The notes beneath the pieces were generated by a model. That model had not been told where the DNA came from and made no database searches. It saw only the letters and a program-made list of their open reading frames with translations. A program made the translations under genes and the position numbers. DNA of 64,000 bases from positions 25,737 to 89,736 of the forward strand of contig DAIUEJ010000006.1 in assembly GCA_036845225.1 (NCBI GenBank). The letters run 5' to 3'. This stretch comes from FEN-680 sp036845225. Lineage in GTDB: Bacteria > Actinomycetota > Geothermincolia > Fen-727 > Anoxymicrobiaceae. Positions within the stretch are counted from its first letter, which is position 1. Every line of letters starts with the position of its first letter. Positions 8,907-15,434 of this stretch are shown here, piece by piece.

Positions 8907-9005
8907 AATGCCCAACCCAGGTGAGATTCAAGACCTGACCCCAACCGGCCCGCGTCTCTCTGTTATACTTTTTTTGCGTAAACCAGACTGAGCAGGAGGA
9001 CTACT

Positions 9006-9635
9006 TTGAACATAGAGACTTTCACCGACCTGTCCTTCGGGACCAACAGCTACCTGGTCTGGGCTGAAGACTCGAAGAAAGCCGTTCTGATAGATGCGGG
9101 CCTCTCGACCCACCTCATCCTCGACTACCTCAAAGCCAATGAGCTGGAGCTGGTCGCGATACTCGTGACCCACGCCCATCCCGATCACATCGCGGGCGTG
9201 GCCGACGTTGCCGAGGCGACGGGCGCCGACGTCTACCTCCACGAGATCGAGATACCTGCCGTCAAGATGATGCCGGAGATGATGCTCGCGATGCTGGGGA
9301 TAGAGGAGCTCAAGACGCCTCAGGATATCAAGCCCCTGACTGACGGACAGGTGCTGGAGCTCGCGGGGCTGACGATCAAGGTCCTCCACACCCCGGGCCA
9401 CTCGCCGGGGAGCACCAGCTTCCTCATCGAGGACGCGCTCTTCGACGGTGACCTCGTCTTCCGCGGCTCGATAGGCCGGACGGACTTTCCCGGCGGCGAC
9501 TTCGACGCCCTCATCAACTCGGTACGGGAAAAAGTCTTCGTCCTGGACCCGGACACCAAGGTGTATCCCGGCCACATGGGTTCGACCACGGTCGGCTGGG
9601 AGAAGCGCACCAACCCGTTCCTCGCCGGTCAGTGA
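9006..9635 (+). CDS. MBL-fold metallo-hydrolase (glyoxalase II-like)
   Basis: Cytoplasmic metallo-beta-lactamase-fold hydrolase of 209 aa, in the size range of small glyoxalase II-like thioesterases. Metal ligands are visible: THAHPDH at residues 55-61 (H56, H58, D60, H61), TPGHSPGS (H about 131), GRTDFPGGD and YPGHMGS (final His). The short C-terminus lacks the helical substrate domain of true glyoxalase II, so the thioester substrate is unknown. The start is TTG 9006, chosen because AGGAGGA ends 5 bases before it. A TATACT at 8964-8969 may be a -10 element. The stop overlaps the next gene, a zincin-like protein. Confidence 0.8.
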   Translation: MNIETFTDLSFGTNSYLVWAEDSKKAVLIDAGLSTHLILDYLKANELELVAILVTHAHPDHIAGVADVAEATGADVYLHEIEIPAVKMMPEMMLAMLGIEELKTPQDIKPLTDGQVLELAGLTIKVLHTPGHSPGSTSFLIEDALFDGDLVFRGSIGRTDFPGGDFDALINSVREKVFVLDPDTKVYPGHMGSTTVGWEKRTNPFLAGQ

Positions 9636-10009
9636 TGCAGAGGGAAGCCTTTGAATCGCTGGTCGAAAAGGTCATAGAGGGCCTTCCGGAAGATTTCGCT
9701 CGGCAGCTCGAGGATGGCAACGTGGGCGTGATGGTCCAGGAGCAGCCCAGCAGAGAGGACCTCGAGGCCACCGGCGTCCCGGGCTACGCCACGCTGCTCG
9801 GCCTCTATCACGGCGTTCCGCCGACCCGGCGCGGGCTTGGATACTCGCTCGTCCTTCCTGATAACATAACCATATACAAGGCGCCGATCGAGCAGTACGC
9901 GAAGCAGACCGGCAGGTCGGTCGGAGACGTGGTCCGCGAGGTGGTCCTTCACGAGATCGCCCACCACTTCGGGCTCCCTGACGAGCGGCTTCGCGAGCTC
10001 GGCTACTGA
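9635..10009 (+). CDS. Zincin-like metallopeptidase family protein (DUF1025/PF06262 type)
   Basis: A small putative zinc-dependent peptidase of about 124 aa. The key motif near the C-terminus is HEIAHHFGLPDE, matching HExxH followed by a downstream Asp, the signature of the small metallopeptidase family seen in many actinobacteria. The start is either ATG 9635 or the GTG at 9632; both overlap the stop of the preceding MBL-fold gene, which implies translational coupling. No signal peptide. Family members are almost all uncharacterised, so substrate and role are unknown. Confidence 0.75.
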   Translation: MQREAFESLVEKVIEGLPEDFARQLEDGNVGVMVQEQPSREDLEATGVPGYATLLGLYHGVPPTRRGLGYSLVLPDNITIYKAPIEQYAKQTGRSVGDVVREVVLHEIAHHFGLPDERLRELGY

Positions 10010-10029
10010 CGCAGACAGGGGAGTTAGTC

Positions 10030-10710
10030 TTGAAGATCGTCGCGATCAACGGGAGCCTGGTGCCCGAAGGCAACGTCAGCGCGCTTCTCGACCACGCGCT
10101 CGAGGAGTTCAGCGGTGACGAGCGATTCCAGGTGGTCCGGTTCTACCTGGCGGGCCTCGAGATCGGCCCCTGCACCCAGTGCAACTGGTGCTTCAAGGAG
10201 CAGGAGCCGGACCGGCTGTGCCGGCAGGACGACGGTATGGCGAGCATCTATCCCGCGTTGCTCGACGCAGCCGGAGTGCTCGTGGCATCGCCCGTCCACT
10301 TCGGAAGGCTCTCGGGGACCACGGCCGACTTCATCGACAGGCTGAGGGTGTTCGTGCACGGCAACCTGACCAGCGGAGCGATGCGCAACAAGGTGGCCGG
10401 CGCCCTCGCGGTCGCCTGGTTCAGAAACGCCGGGACCGAGCTGACCCTGGTCACCATCAACACTGCTTTCCAGGTACTCGGGATGATAATCGCGCCGCCT
10501 GACCTGGGGGTCCTGGGCGGGGCGGCATTCTCCAGCCTGGACGGGAAAGGCCGAACGATAAGGGGCGACCACCACCTGGTGATGACCGACCCCATCGGAC
10601 TGGCCTCCGCGCGTTCCGTCGCTTACCGGGTCGGCGAGATCGCGACACTTCTGGAGGCGGGTAGGATGGCCCTGGGAGACGACGCTCCGAAGCAACCGAA
10701 ACTCGGGTGA
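10030..10710 (+). CDS. NADPH-dependent FMN reductase-like flavoprotein
   Basis: Flavodoxin-fold oxidoreductase of 226 aa. The N-terminal KIVAINGSLVPEGN is the phosphate loop for FMN in the NADPH-dependent FMN reductase family. CTQCNWCF at about residues 49-56 is the cysteine group often found in the iron-sulfur flavoprotein-like members, and may hold a [4Fe-4S] cluster or be redox active. ASPVHFGRLSGTTADFIDR is the second flavin-contact loop. The start is TTG 10030, with a GGGGAG stretch ahead of it. It follows the zincin gene by 20 bp and precedes the MoxR gene by 20 bp in one direction, so it may belong to a longer operon. Confidence 0.75.
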   Translation: MKIVAINGSLVPEGNVSALLDHALEEFSGDERFQVVRFYLAGLEIGPCTQCNWCFKEQEPDRLCRQDDGMASIYPALLDAAGVLVASPVHFGRLSGTTADFIDRLRVFVHGNLTSGAMRNKVAGALAVAWFRNAGTELTLVTINTAFQVLGMIIAPPDLGVLGGAAFSSLDGKGRTIRGDHHLVMTDPIGLASARSVAYRVGEIATLLEAGRMALGDDAPKQPKLG

Positions 10711-10729
10711 GTCAGAAGGACGTGAGATC

Positions 10730-11629
10730 ATGAGCGCCGGCGAAGTGGGCTCGAGAGCCCTGGAAGATATCAAAGAGGGCATGAAGTCAGCGGACTACCT
10801 GTGTGACGACGGAATCGCCACCGCCCTGTTCCTCGCCGACAAGCTGGGCAAGCCGATCCTCGCGGAAGGTCCTGCCGGCGTGGGCAAGACCGACCTCGCA
10901 AAGGCTTACAGCCGGTACGCCGGATTCGAGCTCATCCGCCTCCAGTGCTACGAGGGGCTGGACGAGGCGAAGGCTCTCTACGAGTGGAACTACAAGAAAC
11001 AACTGCTGAGGATACAGACCGATTCCGGTTCGGGGACTTCGTGGCAGGACCTGGAGGACGACCTCTTCAGTGAGGACTTCCTGCTTCCCAGGCCGCTGCT
11101 CAAGGCCATCACCAGCGATGACAGAGTGGTCCTGCTCGTCGACGAGGTGGACAAGGCGGACGTCGAGTTCGAGGCCTTCCTGCTCGAGATCCTGAGCGAC
11201 TTCCAGGTCTCGGTGCCTGAGCTAGGCACCGTGCGGGCGAGGAAGATGCCGTTCGTGGTCCTCACCTCGAACAGGACCCGCGACCTCTCGGAGGCGCTCC
11301 GCAGGCGGTGCCTCTACCTCTTCATAGATTTTCCCGAGCAGGCCCGTGAGCTCGAGATAATAAGGCTTCGGGTGCCGGGCATCGCCGAGGATCTGGCGGA
11401 GCGGATACTCGCTGTCGTCCGCTTCATCAGGAAGATGGACCTGAAGAAGGTGCCGAGCATATCCGAGACGCTCGACTGGGCTTCCGCCGTCAAGGTGCTC
11501 GGCGCCGACAGCATCGATGAGAAGCTGCTCGAGAGCACGCTCAGCCTTCTCGTCAAAGAGCAGAGGGACCTGGAGAAGGTGCGGGGAAACCTGAAGTCCA
11601 TAGCCCGCCAGGCTGCGCGCCCGGCCTGA
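10730..11629 (+). CDS. MoxR-type AAA+ ATPase
   Basis: MoxR/CoxD-like AAA+ ATPase, 299 aa, thought in this family to act as a chaperone that remodels or loads metal cofactors together with a VWA-domain partner. Walker A is GPAGVGKTD, Walker B is VVLLVDEVDKAD, sensor 1 lies in FVVLTSNRTRDLSEALRRRC with the arginine finger. The VWA partner begins 13 bp downstream. The pair resembles CoxD/CoxE of aerobic CO dehydrogenase loci. However, no coxL, coxM or coxS gene lies nearby, so this is either an orphan pair or one serving another enzyme. Confidence 0.85.
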   Translation: MSAGEVGSRALEDIKEGMKSADYLCDDGIATALFLADKLGKPILAEGPAGVGKTDLAKAYSRYAGFELIRLQCYEGLDEAKALYEWNYKKQLLRIQTDSGSGTSWQDLEDDLFSEDFLLPRPLLKAITSDDRVVLLVDEVDKADVEFEAFLLEILSDFQVSVPELGTVRARKMPFVVLTSNRTRDLSEALRRRCLYLFIDFPEQARELEIIRLRVPGIAEDLAERILAVVRFIRKMDLKKVPSISETLDWASAVKVLGADSIDEKLLESTLSLLVKEQRDLEKVRGNLKSIARQAARPA

Positions 11630-11642
11630 TCCGGCGGAGACC

Positions 11643-13049
11643 ATGCCCGTAGACGAAAAAGTCCTTTCTTTCATAGACACGCTCAGGGACTCGGGGCTGC
11701 AGATCTCGCTCGCCGAGAGCATGGACGCCTTCGAGGCGCTCAAGGTGATACCCCTCGACCGCATGGAGCTGTTCCACGACGCCCTGCGAGCCACCCTGGT
11801 CAAGAGCGAAACGGACTACCCCCTCTTCGACGCGCTGTTCGGCGATTTCTTTGCAGGCATCGAGGCTCTGATGGCGCCCCCGGAGGACGAGCAGGCGCAA
11901 GCCGGTGCGCCGCACCCGCCGGACATGCAGGACCTCTCCGAGATGGTGCGGCAGGCCCTTATGCACGGGGATGCCGAGGATGTAGCTGCGATGGCCCGCA
12001 TGGCCGCGGCCGCGGTGGGCAACGCGGAAGGCGGCTTCGGCGGCAGCGGCTCCCGACCGATGGCCGTCATGGCCGGCGCAGGGTATTACGTCTTCAGAGG
12101 CATGGAGATGATGGAGTTCTCGGGCATGACCTCGGAGCTCGAGCGTTTCGTGGACGAAGGCGGGATGGGGGCGGATGTGCCGCCCGTGCTGGCACTGGAG
12201 GAGCTCCGCGAGCGGGTGGCACTCTTCCGAAGGGCGTTCGACCGCGAGATAAGGCGAAGGATCGCTCTCGAGCGGGGGATGGATGCCGCCCGCCGCAGGG
12301 AGAAGCTCCCGGCGCGCCCTGAAGAGATTGACTTCATGAACGCGTCCCTGAAGCAGGTCGAGGACATGCGAAGGGTGCTGCCCGCGCTCGCAAGGAAGCT
12401 CGCCGCCCGCATCGCCAGGCGGCAGAGCTCCGGCCGTCGCGGCCGCGTGGACATCCGCAACACGCTTCGCCACAGCCTGTCCAGCGGAGGTGTGCCCCTC
12501 GACGTGAAGTACAAGAAGCGCGTTCCCGCCAAGCCCGAGCTGTGGATCCTGTGCGACGTCTCGGGCTCGGTCCGCACGTTCAGCACTTTCACGCTCCAGC
12601 TCGTCTACAGCCTGCACCAGCAGTTCAAGGCCGTGAGGAGCTTCGCGTTCATCGACCGCGTCGACGAGGTCACCGACTGCTTCGACCAGTTCGACATCGA
12701 GGAGTCCATCGAACGCGTTTACCGCGAGGCGGCGGTCGTCGACGGCGACGGCCACAGCGATATCGGAAGGGCGCTCGAGATGTTCGGCCGTGAGTACGCG
12801 CTCGACCTCGGGCCGCGCTCGACCATCCTCATCCTGTCTGACGCCAGGAACAACGCCAGGGACCCCAGGTCACTGGCACTCAAGGACATCAGGGAGAGGG
12901 CGCGCAAGGTCTACTGGCTCAACCCGGAGTCGCGCGACAGGTGGGACACCGGTGACAGCGTGATCGGTTCCTACCAGGGGCACTGTGATGCCGTGTCCGA
13001 ATGCCGCAATCTGAAGCAGCTTGCCGATTTCGTGTACCGGCGCACGTAG
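11643..13049 (+). CDS. VWA-domain CoxE-like protein
   Basis: Partner of the MoxR ATPase, 468 aa. The C-terminal half carries a von Willebrand A domain with the MIDAS motif DVSGSV in ELWILCDVSGSVRTFSTF, followed by a second metal-site Asp region (VVDGDGHSDIG) and TILILSDARNNARDP. This layout is that of CoxE-type proteins. The N-terminal half is helical and contains a glycine-rich low-complexity stretch. No membrane helix. The stop at 13047-13049 abuts a pair of palindromic repeats. Role by family: metal-cofactor insertion into an unidentified enzyme. Confidence 0.8.
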   Translation: MPVDEKVLSFIDTLRDSGLQISLAESMDAFEALKVIPLDRMELFHDALRATLVKSETDYPLFDALFGDFFAGIEALMAPPEDEQAQAGAPHPPDMQDLSEMVRQALMHGDAEDVAAMARMAAAAVGNAEGGFGGSGSRPMAVMAGAGYYVFRGMEMMEFSGMTSELERFVDEGGMGADVPPVLALEELRERVALFRRAFDREIRRRIALERGMDAARRREKLPARPEEIDFMNASLKQVEDMRRVLPALARKLAARIARRQSSGRRGRVDIRNTLRHSLSSGGVPLDVKYKKRVPAKPELWILCDVSGSVRTFSTFTLQLVYSLHQQFKAVRSFAFIDRVDEVTDCFDQFDIEESIERVYREAAVVDGDGHSDIGRALEMFGREYALDLGPRSTILILSDARNNARDPRSLALKDIRERARKVYWLNPESRDRWDTGDSVIGSYQGHCDAVSECRNLKQLADFVYRRT

Positions 13050-13095
13050 GGGGCAGGATTTATCCTGACCGCAGGGGGCAGGCTTTAGCCTGACC
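13049..13095. repeat. Two tandem palindromic units, 25-bp period
   Basis: GGGGGCAGGATTTATCCTGA and GGGGGCAGGCTTTAGCCTGA follow one another directly after the VWA gene. Each holds a perfect 14-nt palindrome (13054-13067 and 13079-13092). They differ by an A-T to C-G change that keeps the pairing. Confidence 0.75.
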
Positions 13096-13125
13096 CAACA
13101 GTGCATTGGCACTTGAAAACTTACA

Positions 13126-13158
13126 CCGGCGTTGCGTTGCAGAGCAATGCAACACCGG
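13126..13158 (+). other. Long stem-loop in the gap before tatA
   Basis: A 15-position stem, CCGGCGTTGCGTTGC against GCAATGCAACACCGG, with a 3-nt loop (AGA), one G-U pair and one mismatch. No U-tract follows. It sits 77 bp after the VWA gene and its 3' arm is part of the 41-bp tandem repeat. Confidence 0.6.
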
Positions 13159-13269
13159 TGAGTCAAGGCGGAATGCTTTTTGAGGCGATGCAACACCGGT
13201 GAGCCAAGACAGAGTGCGTGAAATAGCAATGCAAGGCCCGTGAGTTGAGGAAGAAAGCCTCCCGCAGGA
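13147..13269. repeat. Three tandem 41-bp repeats upstream of tatA
   Basis: Units start at 13147, 13188 and 13229, exactly 41 bp apart. The first two share ATGCAACACCGGTGAG then YCAAG; the third is more diverged (ATGCAAGGCCCGTGAGTTGA). The stretch 13050-13370 otherwise has no convincing gene. Confidence 0.7.
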
Positions 13270-13370
13270 GTCCCGCCGGTTTTGAAGTATCATTGACAGT
13301 AAAGAGGGCCATCTATAACATCAGACTCTATAGAAAGGCCAGTCCCAACCACGCAAAAGGGGTTTTCAAG

Positions 13371-13568
13371 ATGTTTGGACTCGGACCGACGGAACTGATC
13401 ATCATACTGATCATCGCGCTGGTCATCTTCGGGCCGTCCCGCCTCCCCAAGGTCGGACAGTCGGTCGGGCAGGCGCTTCGCGCGTTCCGTGACTCGACTG
13501 ACAAGGTTCAAGAAGAGGTCCAGAAGAGCCTCGACGGGCCCCCTTCCGGTACCGAGCAGAAGTCGTAG
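13371..13568 (+). CDS. tatA: Sec-independent protein translocase subunit TatA
   Basis: Pore-forming subunit of the twin-arginine translocase, 65 aa. The single N-terminal helix GPTELIIILIIALVIFGPSRLPKVGQ is the family hallmark, with the conserved FGP hinge and the amphipathic helix ALRAFRDSTDKVQ after it. The start is ATG 13371 (MFGLGPTEL); the frame is open further upstream but lacks TatA similarity and crosses the repeats. tatC follows by 22 bp. Two Tat substrates, the formate dehydrogenase alpha subunit and the hydrogenase small subunit, are encoded in the same window. No TatB is seen, as is common in Gram-positive lineages. Confidence 0.93.
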   Translation: MFGLGPTELIIILIIALVIFGPSRLPKVGQSVGQALRAFRDSTDKVQEEVQKSLDGPPSGTEQKS

Positions 13569-13590
13569 GACCCCGAGCCGGGGGCATTAA

Positions 13591-14340
13591 TTGGCATCTG
13601 TCCGGATGACTTACCTCCAGCACCTGGAGGAGCTTCGCCGCAGAATAATCGTTAGCGCAATCGCCCTCGGGGTTGCATTCGCGGTCGCCTGGATATTCGC
13701 ATGGGACATACTCACTATCCTGAAGGCTCCTGCAGGGACGATCACTCTCAACTACATGACCCCCATGGAGCCCTTCCTGGTCCGGTTCAAGCTCGCGCTC
13801 TTCGGCGCGGTCGTCCTCGCCATCCCTGTCGTTCTCTTCGAGATACTCTCCTTCGCGTCTCCCGCGCTCAAGGCCAAGGAACGAAGGTACACGATCGGCG
13901 TGATGGTGATGATCGTGGCGTTCTTCGCGGTCGGCGTCATTTTCGGCTACAGGGTCATCATGCCTCCCGGCCTCCGCTGGCTCTTTGGAGTTGCCGGCAC
14001 GCAGATGAAGCCTGTGCTCTCGGCGAGCCAGTACGTCACTTTCATGGGATGGTTCATGATAGGACTCGGTGTCTCGTTCGAAACGCCGGTCTTCATCTGG
14101 ATGCTGGTGGCGCTCGGGGTGGTGACCCCCGAACAACTCACCAAGCAGTGGCGCTGGGCCATCATCATCATCCTGATCGTGGCATCCGTTATCACCCCGG
14201 ACTGGAGCCCGGTGACGATGACCCTCGTCGCGATCCCCATGGGGATCCTCTACATCTTGAGCATCGCCCTGGCCAAGTTGACCACCCGAAAACGGCGAGC
14301 GGCCGCCGCCGCGATAGAAGCCGCAGCCATCGAGAACTAG
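13591..14340 (+). CDS. tatC: Sec-independent protein translocase subunit TatC
   Basis: Twin-arginine signal receptor, 244-249 aa with six membrane helices. The N-terminal MTYLQHLEELRRRI is the conserved signal-peptide recognition segment. The first external loop has MTPMEPFLVRFKLAL, and the GWFMIGLGVSFETPVFIWML segment matches the family (F-x-x-G-x-x-F-E-x-P). The start is either TTG 13591 or ATG 13606; the latter gives the classic N-terminus. It sits directly after tatA and 68 bp before fdhE. That order suggests that this Tat pair was kept next to the formate dehydrogenase operon for its export. Confidence 0.93.
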   Translation: MASVRMTYLQHLEELRRRIIVSAIALGVAFAVAWIFAWDILTILKAPAGTITLNYMTPMEPFLVRFKLALFGAVVLAIPVVLFEILSFASPALKAKERRYTIGVMVMIVAFFAVGVIFGYRVIMPPGLRWLFGVAGTQMKPVLSASQYVTFMGWFMIGLGVSFETPVFIWMLVALGVVTPEQLTKQWRWAIIIILIVASVITPDWSPVTMTLVAIPMGILYILSIALAKLTTRKRRAAAAAIEAAAIEN

Positions 14341-14408
14341 CGCGGAACTAAGCCTTTGTAGCATGATTCGAGACATGGATTTCTGTTGTCCCCATCAAAG
14401 GAGAAAAT

Positions 14409-15287
14409 ATGATAGTTGAGACCTCTGACCCCGGAGTAGTCGCTGTCCGCCAAGCAGTCGAGAGGTACGCAGAGCGATACCCGGAGTTCGCCGACGCGCT
14501 GCGGCTCTATGGGGCCATCATGGAGGTGCAGCAGGCCGCCCTCGATTCAATTGAATGCAATATCGCATCGCTCGATGAGATAGACACGGAGAGCAGGCTG
14601 CTCTCGGGTGAGCCGCTGCTGGATCCGTGCACTCTGGACATCGACCCGGCCAGGTACCGCGAGCTGGTGTCAGGGATCTACTCCGCGATCGTTGAGAACA
14701 GCCCCGGCGGAGCCCCTTTCAAAAGCGATCCCGCGTCCTGGCCGTGCCTGTCTGACGATTCCCTGCCCGGGACTCGCGATGCCCTGATAACGGGCAGCGA
14801 CCTCGATTTCGGGCTCGACGAAAAGCTCTCGGATCCGGAGGCTGAACTTGCCAAAAATATTCTGTGGGAAGGGCTTGCGCCGTTCTACAGGAGATGTGGT
14901 AGTATGCTCACGACTATGCTGGAGCAGTCTCTGTGGCAGAAGGGCTTCTGCCCCGCGTGTGGGGGAGCTCCTCTGATAGGCCAGTACCGGTCCGGAGATG
15001 GACTCTGGGTAGTCGAGTGCTCGCTGTGCCACACGGGCTGGAATCTGCAGAGGGCGTCATGCCCGTTCTGCAACGAGGTGCAGGGGTCTCTCGATTACCT
15101 GTACCTGGAGGACGATCCGAGTCGCAGGGCGAACTACTGCAGGGCATGCAAGAGATATGTCAAGACAGTCGACATGCGAAACAGTGATGAGATCGTCCTG
15201 TTACCGCTTGAAGACATTGTCACGCTCGGTCTGGATACCGCCGCGAGCGAGGAAGGGTTGAACTCGGCGTCTGGCTGTGACCGTTAG
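14409..15287 (+). CDS. fdhE: Formate dehydrogenase accessory protein FdhE
   Basis: FdhE-type maturation factor of 292 aa, which binds the catalytic subunit of Tat-exported formate dehydrogenases before export. Four rubredoxin-like cysteine pairs are visible in the C-terminal half: CPACGG, CSLCHTGW, CPFCN and YCRACKRYVKTVD, the standard FdhE pattern. The N-terminal half is helical. The start ATG 14409 has AAAGGAG upstream. It lies between tatC and the formate dehydrogenase structural genes. A short hairpin (GAATCAG/CTGATTC) covers its stop, and about 147 bp separates it from fdhA. Confidence 0.9.
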   Translation: MIVETSDPGVVAVRQAVERYAERYPEFADALRLYGAIMEVQQAALDSIECNIASLDEIDTESRLLSGEPLLDPCTLDIDPARYRELVSGIYSAIVENSPGGAPFKSDPASWPCLSDDSLPGTRDALITGSDLDFGLDEKLSDPEAELAKNILWEGLAPFYRRCGSMLTTMLEQSLWQKGFCPACGGAPLIGQYRSGDGLWVVECSLCHTGWNLQRASCPFCNEVQGSLDYLYLEDDPSRRANYCRACKRYVKTVDMRNSDEIVLLPLEDIVTLGLDTAASEEGLNSASGCDR

Positions 15288-15434
15288 AATCAGGCGCTGA
15301 TTCCCAATTCAACAGTCAGAGAAGAAGACAGACCTTAGGGGGGTGGATTTTTTCTTTTCACCTGGCGGAGTCTGATTATCCGCTGATTCGAATGGCCATC
15401 AAGTAAGTAAAACCTAGGAAAGTGAGGGGGGGAC
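15288..15434 (+). other. Gap between fdhE and fdhA
   Basis: Contains a 7-bp stem (AATCAG-GCG-CTGATT at 15288-15302) touching the fdhE stop and a T-rich run (ATTTTTTCTTTT). I see no clear sigma-70 promoter. GTGAGGGGGGGAC before 15435 is the ribosome site for fdhA. Confidence 0.4.

Noticed and set aside
10730..13049. Part of an aerobic CO dehydrogenase cluster
   Set aside because: CoxD/CoxE-like genes are present but none of the large, medium or small CODH subunits.
13147..13269. CRISPR array
   Set aside because: Three 41-bp units follow one another with no unique spacers, the third is diverged, and no cas gene is nearby.
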